DNA of 40,693 bases from an uncultured Eubacteriales bacterium (GTDB taxonomy: Bacteria; Bacillota; Clostridia; Christensenellales; CAG-138), in contig URSN01000004.1 in NCBI GenBank assembly GCA_900550525.1, positions 1 to 40,693 on the forward strand, written 5' to 3'. Position 1 is the stretch's first letter. The number at the start of each line of letters is the position of its first letter. Below are positions 15,626-23,940 of the stretch, one piece after another. Under the pieces are notes generated by a model. The model had not been told where the DNA came from and did not search any database. It saw nothing but the letters and a program-made list of their open reading frames with translations. A program made the position numbers and the translations under genes.

Positions 15626-16111
15626 ATGAGCATACGGGAGGCGTTGCTCGCTTTTTTCACGGATGATCCCGTCAACTGGCTCAAATGGGCCGTCGTATTC
15701 GCCGTCCTGATCGGCGGCTACGCCATCGCTATCCCGCTTTATGGCAGGGCCTCGCGCGCCATGAGCTTTGCGCGCAGGCGGGACGCCGCGAAGGAGCGGG
15801 GGCACGTCGTCCGGGCGGTGCTCACGGACAAGCGTCCCACCGGCGATTTTCCGCACTTCAACTGGCACGCCCGTTACCGCTATACCCTGGATGGCCGGGA
15901 GGGGCGCTATACCGCCTATTTCAAGCATCCGGCGACGCCGCCGGCCGTGCTCTATCTCTACTATGTCAGCGATCCGAAGCGCCTGTTCTCCTGCGACGAA
16001 TACCATTACGGCGGCCATAAGGGCCTGTTGCTGCTGCTGATCGTCCTGCTGCCCTTTCTGCTGGCGTGCGCCGCGCTCTACCTGCTGGGCGTCGAACGCC
16101 CGGCGGCATAG
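15626..16111 (+). CDS. Small membrane protein of unknown function
   Basis: Not recognised with confidence. A 161-residue protein with one hydrophobic segment near residues 19-39, a soluble middle part of about 90 residues, and a second hydrophobic segment near 131-153. The middle contains HARYRYTLDGREGRYTAYF, TPPAVLYLYYVSDPKR and a histidine-rich EYHYGGHKG. This two-helix layout with a beta-rich middle recalls DUF3592-type proteins, which is a weak resemblance. The ATG at 15626 lies 9 nt after AGGAGGG; an upstream ATG at 15618 opens a four-codon frame only. The gene stands alone with its own promoter. Confidence 0.7.
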   Translation: MSIREALLAFFTDDPVNWLKWAVVFAVLIGGYAIAIPLYGRASRAMSFARRRDAAKERGHVVRAVLTDKRPTGDFPHFNWHARYRYTLDGREGRYTAYFKHPATPPAVLYLYYVSDPKRLFSCDEYHYGGHKGLLLLLIVLLPFLLACAALYLLGVERPAA

Positions 16112-16217
16112 GCCGTTCCGTCCGGCCGCGGGCGGCCGGCCCCGCCATGCTGCGGCGCGGCCAAAATGCAGGACGGCGTGAAGGAAATGTAAACTTTTTG
16201 GGAAGCGGACGGGATAC

Positions 16218-16246
16218 TTGCGCCGGGGAGCGAATAAGGTTATAAT
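16218..16246 (+). promoter_or_regulatory. Sigma-A promoter of the BTAD regulator gene
   Basis: TTGCGC (16218-16223), 17-bp spacer, TATAAT (16241-16246). The leader is about 58 nt. Confidence 0.7.
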
Positions 16247-16310
16247 TTATTATCGGCACAAATTCCACAGAGCGCGTGCGCCATTCATTGAACGGGAGGA
16301 AGTGGTCTCA

Positions 16311-17453
16311 ATGACAAAACCCAATATGCAGGTACGCATCAATCTTTTCGGCGGCCTGAAGTTCTATGCCGATGGCAAGCAGGTGCTCGGCCAGCTGCGC
16401 AAATCGCGCAAGACCGACCTGTTCCTCGAGTATCTGATCCTGCAGCGCGGCCGTCCCGTCCCGCATGCGGAGCTGCTCAGCGCGCTCTGGTCCGACCGGG
16501 AGAGCGGCAACCCCGCGACGGCGCTGCGCACGCTGCTGCACCGCTACCGCAAGCTGATCGAGCAGGAGGACATCTATGTGCTCTACCGTTCGATCATCAC
16601 CACGCGCGGGTTCTACCAGTGGAACTCCCGCCTGCGCGACTGCGAGGTGGACGTGTACGAGTTCGAGCGCCTCGCCTACGAGGCGCGGGATTATCCGGCC
16701 GGCAGCGAGGAGCGCATGCCCTTCTACGAGCGGATGATCGAGCTGTACACCGGGCCGCTCCAGCTCTCCGTGGTGCAGAGCTGGGTGGTGCCCATCGCAA
16801 CGTACTTCCAGAACCTGTATGCCGACTGCGTGTACGGCATGATCGAAATCCTCAAGGCCCGCGGCGAGCACGAGAAGATCGTCGCGCTGTGCGAGCGGGC
16901 CGAGGGCGCCGGCGTGAGCGAGGAACGGCTGCAAATGGAGCACATGCTGGCATTGTCCATCAGCAGCAGCGCCAAAGGCAGGGGGACGATGAAGCGCAAG
17001 GACGCGCAGCGGACGTACGATTCGGCGCGCAAGGCGGAGCAGCAGGCCAAGCTGGCCATGGACGCGCTGCTCAAGCAGGTCAAATCCAGCAGGGACGGCG
17101 CGTACCTGTGCGAGTATTCCACCTTCCTTGAGCTGTGCGGCGTGGAACGTCAGCTGAGCGAGCGGATGTCGACGGTGCAGGTGCTGTGCCTGATGGCGCT
17201 CCATGCCGGCGACATATCCGACGAGGAGCTCCAGGTGCAGACGCAGCGCCTGTGCGAGCTGGCCTGCGGGTGCCTGCAGGGCGGCGACGCCGTCTGCTGC
17301 AGCGGGCCGGGCCAGGTTGCGGCGCTGTTCACCACCGAGGATATGACCACTGGCCGCCTGGTCGCCGAGCGGATTCGCAGCTATTACGTCGGCGACAAAA
17401 ACGCGCCGGCCGGCAGCCGCCTTGCCTACCAGCTACGGCTGCTGCGCGACTGA
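16311..17453 (+). CDS. BTAD/SARP-type transcriptional regulator
   Basis: A 380-residue protein with an N-terminal OmpR-like winged helix (INLFGGLKFYADGK, then LLSALWSDRESGNPATALRT and LRTLLHRYRKLI) followed by a helical bacterial transcriptional activator domain (YEFERLAYEARD, FYERMIELYTGPL, ALCERAEGAG). This is the SARP-like arrangement. In actinomycetes such proteins activate secondary-metabolite genes; in gut Clostridia related proteins are common and mostly uncharacterised. The last 130 residues (from about GTMKRKDAQRTYDSA) may form a separate GGDEF-like or helical sensing domain; I cannot classify it. GGGAGGA precedes the ATG by 10 nt. The gene is monocistronic, so it probably acts on distant targets. 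Confidence 0.8.
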   Translation: MTKPNMQVRINLFGGLKFYADGKQVLGQLRKSRKTDLFLEYLILQRGRPVPHAELLSALWSDRESGNPATALRTLLHRYRKLIEQEDIYVLYRSIITTRGFYQWNSRLRDCEVDVYEFERLAYEARDYPAGSEERMPFYERMIELYTGPLQLSVVQSWVVPIATYFQNLYADCVYGMIEILKARGEHEKIVALCERAEGAGVSEERLQMEHMLALSISSSAKGRGTMKRKDAQRTYDSARKAEQQAKLAMDALLKQVKSSRDGAYLCEYSTFLELCGVERQLSERMSTVQVLCLMALHAGDISDEELQVQTQRLCELACGCLQGGDAVCCSGPGQVAALFTTEDMTTGRLVAERIRSYYVGDKNAPAGSRLAYQLRLLRD

Positions 17454-17490
17454 GCAAAACGACGCGTCCTCGGGGCGCGGACAACGAACA

Positions 17491-17527
17491 ACCGCCCGGC
17501 GGAAGGTCCCGCCGGGCGGTCTTTGTT
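17491..17527. terminator. Intrinsic terminator between convergent genes
   Basis: A perfect 12-bp stem ACCGCCCGGCGG / CCGCCGGGCGGT (17491-17502, 17509-17520) with a 6-nt loop. It is followed on the plus strand by CTTTGTTGTG and on the minus strand by a TTGTTCGTTG stretch. It should serve both the regulator gene and the dapL operon. Confidence 0.85.
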
Positions 17528-17565
17528 GTGTATGCCTGCTCCCTGCGCGGGCGGCGCAGGCGGAT

Positions 17566-17973
17566 TCAATCCGGCAGGCGCTTGCCGCACCGCTTGCAGA
17601 AGGCGTAGTCCAGCGCGGCCGGCGCGCCGCAATACGGGCAGAACAGGCTGCCGGGCGCGCTCCCTTCCGGCGCGGCGGACGCGCCCTGCTGCGCGTCCGT
17701 CCCCGGCGCGCCGCAGCGCGCCGAAAGCGGGTCCGGCTCCTCGTGCGCGTCGGTGATGTCGTATGCGGAATAGCGGTTTTTCGCCGCAGCGTTTTTGAAG
17801 TGGTACACGGCCTGCACGATGGCGATGATCACGAAGATCACGCCAAAGAGCGCGAACACGCCGCCGCCCGACGCAAACGCGGCGCCGGTCCACACAATGC
17901 CGAACAGGCCGACGAGCAGGCTCATCACCCCGCCCATCAGCGAGGGCGCGCGCCCGGGCTTTATGCTTTTCAT
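17566..17973 (-). CDS. Small two-helix membrane protein with C-terminal zinc ribbon
   Basis: A 135-residue protein with two hydrophobic segments near residues 12-34 and 38-58, an acidic linker, and a C-terminal zinc ribbon (CPYCG ... CKRCG, near residues 112-130). Function unknown; such proteins are common in Firmicutes. AAAGGAGG precedes the ATG. That ATG overlaps the stop of the kinase gene as ATGA, so translation is coupled and it is the last gene of the dapL operon. Confidence 0.8.
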   Translation of the reverse strand: MKSIKPGRAPSLMGGVMSLLVGLFGIVWTGAAFASGGGVFALFGVIFVIIAIVQAVYHFKNAAAKNRYSAYDITDAHEEPDPLSARCGAPGTDAQQGASAAPEGSAPGSLFCPYCGAPAALDYAFCKRCGKRLPD

Positions 17974-18659
17974 GCGTCCTCCTTTCCGGCGGCGGGCAGG
18001 CCCATTTCGGCAAGCGCCGCATCCACCCGCGCGCCGATGGTCTCGATGCTCTCCAGCCGTCCGCCGCGCATGCAGGGGATCACGCGCACGTTCGGCAGGC
18101 GCGCCGCATAGGCGAGGTATTTTTCGCGCGCGCGGCGCTGTATGGCGGGGATGGACTCGTAGATGTCGCGCCCCTGCCCGACGTAGCCGCGGTAGCCCTT
18201 CTTGTCCACGTTGCCGGCCGCCTGCGCAAGGTCCATATCGAACAGCAGATACGCGTCCGGCCGCGGCAGGCCGAAATGCTCATGCTCGAGCGTGAGTACG
18301 AAATCGAGCAGGTCGGGCCTGCCCGCGTCGCAGTCGCGGATGGACTGGTAGACGGCGTTGGAGAGCACATAGCGGTTGATCAGCAGCACGTCGCAGCACG
18401 CAGGGTCGAAGCCGCGCAGCGCCTCGAACCGGTCGAGCGCAAACCACAGCGCCATGCTTTTTCCGTCCACGGCGTCGGCGCGCACGCCCTCGCTGCCGGT
18501 GAGGAGCTTGCCCACCTCCCCGCCAAAGAACGATTCATAGACCGGGAACGACAGCTGCGCCACGCTGAGCCCCGCCGCGGCGAGCCGCCCTGCGGCGCGC
18601 TCCATCTGCGTGCCCTTGCCGGTGCCGTCGATGCCTTCAAACGCGACGATGACAGCCAT
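17970..18659 (-). CDS. tmk: Thymidylate kinase-like protein (dTMP kinase)
   Basis: A 229-residue P-loop kinase. The P-loop is FEGIDGTGKGTQ (residues 7-18), followed by LSFPVYESFFGG, ALDRFEAL, NRYVLSNAVYQS and a LID-type GYRGYVGQGRDIYE. It fits the atypical clostridial dTMP kinase branch, in which the usual DRY motif is replaced (here NRY). The reaction is phosphorylation of dTMP to dTDP. It is about 20 residues longer than E. coli Tmk. The ATG at 18659 lies 4 nt after the dapL stop with GGAAGGG upstream; a frame extension to 18707 overlaps dapL. Another deoxynucleotide kinase activity is possible. Confidence 0.8.
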   Translation of the reverse strand: MAVIVAFEGIDGTGKGTQMERAAGRLAAAGLSVAQLSFPVYESFFGGEVGKLLTGSEGVRADAVDGKSMALWFALDRFEALRGFDPACCDVLLINRYVLSNAVYQSIRDCDAGRPDLLDFVLTLEHEHFGLPRPDAYLLFDMDLAQAAGNVDKKGYRGYVGQGRDIYESIPAIQRRAREKYLAYAARLPNVRVIPCMRGGRLESIETIGARVDAALAEMGLPAAGKEDA

Positions 18660-18663
18660 GGCT

Positions 18664-19884
18664 TCAGCCCTTCCGGATGCGTTCCATCGCGCGCAGCGTG
18701 TTCTCACGCGTGGCGAACGCCGTCATGCGCAGGTATCCCTCGCCCGCGCGCCCGAAGCCCGCGCCCGGCGTGGCGACGATGTGGTGCCGCTCCAGCAGCT
18801 CGTCGAAAAAGCGCCAGCTGTCCCCGTGCGGCACCTTGAGCCAGATATAGGGCGCGTTGACGCCGCCGTAGACGGTGTAGCCCGCCGCGCGCAGGCTCTC
18901 GCGGATGATGCGCGCGTTTTCCATGTAGTCCGCGACCACGGCGCACAGCTGCGCGTGCCCCTCGTCGGAGAGGCCGGCGGCCGCGCCGCGCTGGGTGATG
19001 TAGGATACGCCGTTGAACTTGGTCGTCATGCGGCGGCCCCACATGGCGTTGAGCGAGACCTCGTTGCCCAGCGTGTCCCGAAAGCGCAGCGCCTTCGGGA
19101 CGACCGTGTAGGCGCAGCGCACGCCCGTAAAGCCGGCCGTCTTGCTCATGGAGCGGAACTCGATGGCGCAGCGCTGCGCGCCGTCGATCTCAAAGATGCT
19201 GTGCGGCGCGTCCGGCTCGCGGATGTAGGCCTCGTAGGCCGAATCGTACAGCAGCAGCGTCCCGTTTTTGAGCGCATAGGCGACGATATCGGCAAGCTGC
19301 GCCCTTGTCGGCGCCGCGCCGGTGGGGTTGTTCGGGTAGCACAGGTACAGCACGTCCGGCGCCCTGTCCGGCAGTTCCGGCATGAAGCCGTTTTCCGCCG
19401 TGCACGGCAGGTAGGCGATGCGCTCGTAGCCGCCGTCCCGGTAGCGGCCGCCGCGCCCGGCCATGACGTTGGTATCCACATAGACCGGGTAGACCGGGTC
19501 GGTCACGGCCACGGCGCATTCGCGCGAGAACAGCTCCTGGATGTTGCCCACGTCGCATTTGGCGCCGTCGGAGATGAAGATCTCGTCCAGCTCGATGCCG
19601 ATGCCGCGCGCGGCGTAATCGCGCTGCCGCACGGCCTCGCGCAGGAAATCGTAGCCAAACTCCGGCCCGTAGCCGCGGAAGGTCGCCGCGTCCGCCATCT
19701 CGTCCACGGCGGCGTGCATGGCGGCGATCACCGCGGGGACGAGCGGGCGCGTCACATCGCCGATGCCCATGCGGATCAGTTCCGCTTCCGGATGCGCCTG
19801 CTGGAAGGCGGCCGCGCGCCGGCCGATCTCGGAAAACAGGTAGCTGCCCTGCAACAGGCTGAAATCGCCATTGGCTGTGAACAT
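18664..19884 (-). CDS. dapL: LL-diaminopimelate aminotransferase
   Basis: A 406-residue fold-type I PLP aminotransferase that converts tetrahydrodipicolinate and glutamate directly to LL-diaminopimelate, serving lysine and peptidoglycan synthesis. The PLP lysine lies in RSMSKTAGFTGVRCAYTVVPK-type sequence near residue 256, preceded by YLCYPNNPTGA and YDSAYEAYI. The N-terminus MFTANGDFSLLQGSYLFSEI is that of DapL proteins, so I start at the ATG at 19884; the open frame continues to 20028 without support. CGGAGGC lies about 11 nt upstream. It is the first gene of a three-gene minus-strand operon with tmk and a zinc-ribbon protein and is divergent from spoIIE. Confidence 0.93.
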   Translation of the reverse strand: MFTANGDFSLLQGSYLFSEIGRRAAAFQQAHPEAELIRMGIGDVTRPLVPAVIAAMHAAVDEMADAATFRGYGPEFGYDFLREAVRQRDYAARGIGIELDEIFISDGAKCDVGNIQELFSRECAVAVTDPVYPVYVDTNVMAGRGGRYRDGGYERIAYLPCTAENGFMPELPDRAPDVLYLCYPNNPTGAAPTRAQLADIVAYALKNGTLLLYDSAYEAYIREPDAPHSIFEIDGAQRCAIEFRSMSKTAGFTGVRCAYTVVPKALRFRDTLGNEVSLNAMWGRRMTTKFNGVSYITQRGAAAGLSDEGHAQLCAVVADYMENARIIRESLRAAGYTVYGGVNAPYIWLKVPHGDSWRFFDELLERHHIVATPGAGFGRAGEGYLRMTAFATRENTLRAMERIRKG

Positions 19885-19921
19885 GTCGTATATGCCTCCG
19901 CTTATCGTTCGGTTTGTCCAC

Positions 19922-19950
19922 AGTGTACCATACCTGCCGCCGCGCCGCAA
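19922..19950 (-). promoter_or_regulatory. Sigma-A promoter of the dapL operon
   Basis: On the minus strand TTGCGG (19950-19945), 17-bp spacer, TACACT (19927-19922). The predicted start is about 30 bp before the dapL ATG. Confidence 0.6.
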
Positions 19951-20040
19951 GCGCCGCTCCCGCGTCCGCCAATCTTCGCTGCCCGCAGCGGCGCGCCGCC
20001 TGCCGGATGGGGCCGGAAGCTGCCGCACGGGCGCGCCCGC

Positions 20041-20117
20041 TGTCGAAACCGCTTAGAGAAAAACGCGCGCCGCCGGCGGCAAATCCGAGCTTTTCGACAC
20101 GCGCGTGTTCCTATAAT
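20041..20117 (+). promoter_or_regulatory. Spo0A-controlled promoter of spoIIE
   Basis: Two exact Spo0A (0A) boxes flank this short intergenic region: TGTCGAA on the plus strand at 20041-20047 and on the minus strand at 20093-20099. A perfect -10 TATAAT lies at 20112-20117 with no good -35; the second 0A box sits just where the -35 would be. This is the arrangement of Spo0A-activated sigma-A promoters. Confidence 0.7.
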
Positions 20118-20136
20118 AGGCATCGAGGATGGATGT

Positions 20137-22428
20137 ATGAGCGACAGCAGCGGCGGGCGCACGAGCGGCGCAAAGCGGAACCGGTTTTTGCAGTACATCG
20201 GCAGGCGCGCCTTCCCGGGCGAGATGCTGACGTTTTTTGCCGCGCTGCTGCTGGGGCGCGTGTGCATCGCCGGGGATATCGCGCCGTTCGGGCTGGCCTT
20301 TCTCGCCGCGGCGACGATCGCCGGGTGCAACCCGCACTATGCGTTTGCCGGCGCCGTCTTCGGGCAGGTGCTGCTGCAGCAGGCGCCGCAGTACCCGGCC
20401 GTTTGCACCTGCGTGCTCTATTATGTGATGCACCTGCTGTGGACGTGCTGGAGCCGGCGGGAGGAGACGCTCGACCGGCTGTTCCTGCTGTTTTTGGCGC
20501 AGGCGGCCATGCTGCCGGTGTTCCATGCGTCCGACGTGGCGTCGCTGCTGCGCGCGCTGATCAACGTGGGGCTGTGCGAGTTTGCGGCGCTGGTCATGCA
20601 GAGCGCGCTGCGCACGCTGCGCGCGCTGGGCAGCCGGCACGTGCTCTCCGATGCGGAGCAGGTGAGCATCAGCCTTTCGTTCGGGTTTTTCCTGCTCTCG
20701 GTGACGGATGTGCAGGCGTTCGGCTTTTCGCTGCCGGTCGTGCTGCTGCTGCTGTTTGCCATGGTGGCGGCGCTCTCGCGCGGGGTCAGCGGCGTGGCGG
20801 TGTCCGTGGCGCTGGCGGTGGTGCTCGCCGTGGCCGGGGATTTCACGCTCACGTTCGTCGGCAGCCTTGCGGCGTGCACGCTGGCCGGCTCGCTCATGCG
20901 CCGGGCGGATACCATCGGCGTGTTCGGCGGCTTTCTCGGGTGCAGCCTCGTGGTCGGCACCTATGTGTACACGGCCTCGCACACGATCAACCTGCTCAAC
21001 CTCGCCGTCTCCGGCGCGGTGTTCCTGCTCATCCCGCGCGGCGCGCTGCTCACGCTCTGCGCCTATCTGGACGCGGATATGAACCGCGAGCGCTTCAGCG
21101 AAAAGGCGATGCAGCGCATGCGCGAGCGCACCGCGCAGGACATCCGCCGCACGGTCGCCGTTGGGCGCGAGGTTGCCCGCCTGTTCGAGATGCCGCAGCA
21201 GCAGGAGCCGCCGGATGCGCAGCTGCAATGGACCGCGCAGGCCGCCGCGAGCGTGTGCATGGACTGCTCGCTCAGGAAGATGTGCTGGCGCGACCCGCAT
21301 CTGGCCGCGCAGGCGGTCTCGGCCATGCTGCAGGCGCACGAGCGGGGCGAGCGCATCCGCATCCGCCGCCCGTTCGACCCCTCCTGCAAGCACATGCCGC
21401 AGATGGCGGCCGCCGCCTGGCAGGCGCACAACCAGTATCTGGTGCAGAGCGCCCTGCGCGGCCGGACGGCGCGCCAGTACCGCTTTGTCAACCGGCAGCT
21501 CAACGGCATGTGCGACGTGGTGGAGGCGCTCGCCGTGCGCGTGCTCGAGGAGCGGTGGCTGGACGAGGACCTCGAGCGCGCCGTGGCGCAGAGCCGCGAC
21601 CGGCACGGCATCCGCGCCTTTGGAGTGGACGCGGCGTTCCCCTCCGGCCGGGTGCGGCTGGATGTGCGCGTATCGGCCAGCTATCTGGACGCGCCGCTGC
21701 CGGTATGCGAGGCGGTGCATGCGGCTTTGCACCGCCCGGTGGCCATCCTGTCCGCGCGCCGGGAGGGGCGGCACGGCGTGTTCACGCTTGAGGAGGCGCA
21801 GCCGCTCAGCGCCAGCATGGGCGCGGCCAGCGCGCCGGTGAGCCGGAGCGGCGTCAGCGGCGACAGCACCGGCGAGCGGCGGCTGCCGATGGGCCGCGTG
21901 CTCTACGCCATCAGCGACGGCATGGGCGCGGGCGAATCCGCCAGGAACGAGAGCCAGGCGGCCATCCGCCTGCTGTTCGACCTGTTCGACAGCGGCTTTG
22001 CGCGCGACGTCGCGCTCGAGGCGGTCAACCGCCTGCTGCTCCAGCATGAGCAGGACATGTACGCCACGCTCGACGCGCTGTACCTGAACCTGCGCAGCGG
22101 GCAGGCGGAGTTCATCAACTGCGGCGCGCCGCCCACGTTCGTCTACCGGGCCGAACGGCTGCACACCGTTTCGGCGGAGGCGCTGCCGGCGGGCATCGTG
22201 GACGAGGCGCGCCCCGCCGTGCAGCGCGCGCGCATCCGCCGCGACGATACGATCATCATGTTTTCCGACGGCGCGCTGGACGCGCTGGGGGAGCGGACGC
22301 AGGAGACCATCGGCCGCGTGCTCGCCGACGCGCCGGACTGCCAGGCCGCGGCGGAGAGGCTGCTGCACGCGGCGCAGGCCGCCGGCGCGGAGGACGACAT
22401 GACCGTCATGGTCATCCGCATCGCATAG
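20137..22428 (+). CDS. spoIIE: Stage II sporulation protein E (SpoIIE phosphatase)
   Basis: A 763-residue membrane phosphatase. About ten hydrophobic segments fill residues 30-320; a regulatory middle follows with the conserved cysteine-rich CMDCSLRKMCW near residue 375; the PP2C domain at the C-terminus has SDGMGAGESA near residue 592, FSDGALDALGE and EDDMTVMVIRI with the metal-binding aspartates. It dephosphorylates SpoIIAA-P and so activates sigma-F in the forespore, and it acts at the asymmetric septum. The open frame extends far upstream, but the ATG at 20137 comes right after GAGG and a TATAAT promoter with two 0A boxes. spoIIGA starts 4 bp after the stop. Confidence 0.96.
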   Translation: MSDSSGGRTSGAKRNRFLQYIGRRAFPGEMLTFFAALLLGRVCIAGDIAPFGLAFLAAATIAGCNPHYAFAGAVFGQVLLQQAPQYPAVCTCVLYYVMHLLWTCWSRREETLDRLFLLFLAQAAMLPVFHASDVASLLRALINVGLCEFAALVMQSALRTLRALGSRHVLSDAEQVSISLSFGFFLLSVTDVQAFGFSLPVVLLLLFAMVAALSRGVSGVAVSVALAVVLAVAGDFTLTFVGSLAACTLAGSLMRRADTIGVFGGFLGCSLVVGTYVYTASHTINLLNLAVSGAVFLLIPRGALLTLCAYLDADMNRERFSEKAMQRMRERTAQDIRRTVAVGREVARLFEMPQQQEPPDAQLQWTAQAAASVCMDCSLRKMCWRDPHLAAQAVSAMLQAHERGERIRIRRPFDPSCKHMPQMAAAAWQAHNQYLVQSALRGRTARQYRFVNRQLNGMCDVVEALAVRVLEERWLDEDLERAVAQSRDRHGIRAFGVDAAFPSGRVRLDVRVSASYLDAPLPVCEAVHAALHRPVAILSARREGRHGVFTLEEAQPLSASMGAASAPVSRSGVSGDSTGERRLPMGRVLYAISDGMGAGESARNESQAAIRLLFDLFDSGFARDVALEAVNRLLLQHEQDMYATLDALYLNLRSGQAEFINCGAPPTFVYRAERLHTVSAEALPAGIVDEARPAVQRARIRRDDTIIMFSDGALDALGERTQETIGRVLADAPDCQAAAERLLHAAQAAGAEDDMTVMVIRIA

Positions 22429-22432
22429 CGCG

Positions 22433-23440
22433 ATGGAACTCTCGGCCGAGTTGTTCGTGCTGGATAACCTGCTGATGGACCTGCTGATGCTGCGCCTGGC
22501 GGCGGCCATCGGCGCGCTGCGGCTGCGGCCGGTGGCGGCGGTGCTGGCGGCGTTTCTCGGCGCGGTGTACGCGCTGCTGTCGCTGCGCGCGCTGCCGCTG
22601 CTGGCCGCGCCCGTGCCCAAGCTGCTGCTGTGCGCGGCCGCGTCGCTCCCGCTCGTTAGCGCGCCGCGCGACCTGCCGCGCGCGCTGCTCTCGCTCCTTG
22701 CCGCCGCGTGCCTGACCGGCGGGCTGATGATGGCGCTCTGCCTGCTGCTGGGCGGTTCGCTCTCCGGCGGCGCGCTCATCGGCACGGTGCCGCTGCGCGT
22801 CGCGCTGCTCGGCGCCGCGGCCGCCGCGCTGCTGCCGCGCCCGGTGCGGGCCTTTTTCAGCGCGGTGCGCGGCCGCAGCCGCCACGTGCGCCTGCGCATC
22901 GTGTTCGACGACAGGACGCTGGAGCTGACCGCGCTGGCCGACAGCGGCAACCTGCTCACCGAGCCGCTCAGCGGCAAGCCGGTCGTCATCGTATCGCGCG
23001 CGCTCATGCCGCAGACGGCGCGCGGCCGGCCCGTGCCCTATGCGGCGCTGTCCGGCGGCGGCATGCTCTACGCGGTGCGGCCGCGCCTTGTGCAGGCGTA
23101 TTGCGGCGGCTGGCGCGCCGTGGACGCGCTCGTTGCGCCGGGAGACGTGCCGGCGTGCGGCGTACAGGCCATCATCGACAGCGCGCTGCTGCCGAAGGGA
23201 AGGAGAGATGAAGATGTGGCAACGCATGCGGTTCTGGTGCCGGCAGAGGTATCTGAGCCTGCTGGGGAGGCGGCCAAAGCCGGTCCTGTACATCCACGCG
23301 GGGGAGACGCTGCCCGCGCCGTTCACGCCGGAGGAGGAGCGGCAGTGGGTGCAGCGCCTCAAGGCGGGGGAGAAGGCGGCGGCGGACGCGCTGATCGAGC
23401 ACAACCTGCGCCTGGTGGCGTACATCGCAAGGAAGTTTGA
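22433..23440 (+). CDS. spoIIGA: Sigma-E processing peptidase SpoIIGA (3' end probably frameshifted)
   Basis: The N-terminus has five hydrophobic segments (residues 1-145), followed by an aspartic-protease-like half-domain with the catalytic motif [10 protein letters not shown] near residue 170. It is the membrane protease that removes the pro-sequence of pro-sigma-E in response to the forespore signal protein SpoIIR. Homologous sequence ends near residue 257 ([13 protein letters not shown], about base 23200), where a C-terminus is expected. The frame instead stays open for 77 more low-complexity residues, overlapping sigE by 233 bp. A single missing base near 23190-23207 would restore a TGA overlapping the sigE ATG as ATGA. 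A sequencing indel or a true mutation are both possible. Confidence 0.88.
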   Translation: MELSAELFVLDNLLMDLLMLRLAAAIGALRLRPVAAVLAAFLGAVYALLSLRALPLLAAPVPKLLLCAAASLPLVSAPRDLPRALLSLLAAACLTGGLMMALCLLLGGSLSGGALIGTVPLRVALLGAAAAALLPRPVRAFFSAVRGRSRHVRLRIVFDDRTLELTALADSGNLLTEPLSGKPVVIVSRALMPQTARGRPVPYAALSGGGMLYAVRPRLVQAYCGGWRAVDALVAPGDVPACGVQAIIDSALLPKGRRDEDVATHAVLVPAEVSEPAGEAAKAGPVHPRGGDAARAVHAGGGAAVGAAPQGGGEGGGGRADRAQPAPGGVHRKEV

Positions 23441-23927
23441 GAACACCGGCGTGGGCATCGAGGATCTGATCTCCATCGGCGCCATCGGCCTGATCAAGGC
23501 GGTCAACACGTTCGACCCGGACAAGAAGATCAAACTGGCGACCTACGCCTCGCGCTGCATCGAGAACGAGATCCTCATGCACCTGCGCCGCGCCAACCGG
23601 CTGCGGCTGGAGGTATCGTTTGACGAGCCGCTCAACGTGGACTGGGACGGGAACGAGCTGCTGCTCTCCGATATCCTGGGCACGGAGGCGGATATCGTCA
23701 GCCGGGACCTGGAGGACGCGGTGGACCGCGAGCTGCTGCGCGCCGCGCTGCAGCGCCTTTCGCCGCGGGAGAAGCGCATCGTTGAGCTGCGTTTCGGGCT
23801 CAACGACCAGCCGGAGTGCACGCAAAAGCAGGTGGCCGACCTGCTGGGCATCTCGCAGAGCTATATCTCGCGCCTTGAAAAGCGCATCATCAAGCGCCTG
23901 CACAAGGAGATGGCGCGCATGCAGTGA
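23208..23927 (+). CDS. sigE: Sporulation sigma factor sigma-E precursor
   Basis: A 239-residue sigma-70 family factor that directs early mother-cell transcription. Region 2 contains [19 protein letters not shown] and [15 protein letters not shown]; region 4 ends with a helix-turn-helix [20 protein letters not shown]. An N-terminal pro-sequence of about 28 residues ([20 protein letters not shown], then [15 protein letters not shown]) resembles that of pro-sigma-E, with the PVLYIHAG segment at the usual cleavage site. That, and its place after spoIIGA, identify it as SigE rather than SigG or SigK. AAGGGAAGGAGAG precedes ATGs at 23208 and 23214; the first is given. sigG, often the next gene, is absent. 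Confidence 0.95.
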   Translation: MKMWQRMRFWCRQRYLSLLGRRPKPVLYIHAGETLPAPFTPEEERQWVQRLKAGEKAAADALIEHNLRLVAYIARKFENTGVGIEDLISIGAIGLIKAVNTFDPDKKIKLATYASRCIENEILMHLRRANRLRLEVSFDEPLNVDWDGNELLLSDILGTEADIVSRDLEDAVDRELLRAALQRLSPREKRIVELRFGLNDQPECTQKQVADLLGISQSYISRLEKRIIKRLHKEMARMQ

Positions 23928-23940
23928 ACGGCCCTGGCGC

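Noticed and set aside
16122..16139. Hairpin CCGGCCG / CGGCCGG after the small membrane protein gene
   Set aside because: Only 7 bp with no T tract; such stems are common at this base composition.
18610..20136. N-terminal extension of the spoIIE frame by about 500 codons
   Set aside because: It is antisense to dapL and part of tmk, and a promoter and ribosome binding site exist just before the ATG at 20137.
20053..23007. Long minus-strand open frame (984 codons) opposite spoIIE and spoIIGA
   Set aside because: Same reason: composition-driven shadow of conserved sense genes.
23208..23927. Calling this sigma factor SigG or SigK
   Set aside because: It follows spoIIGA and carries a pro-sequence with a PVLYIHAG segment like pro-sigma-E; SigG has no such pro-sequence and SigK lies elsewhere in most genomes.
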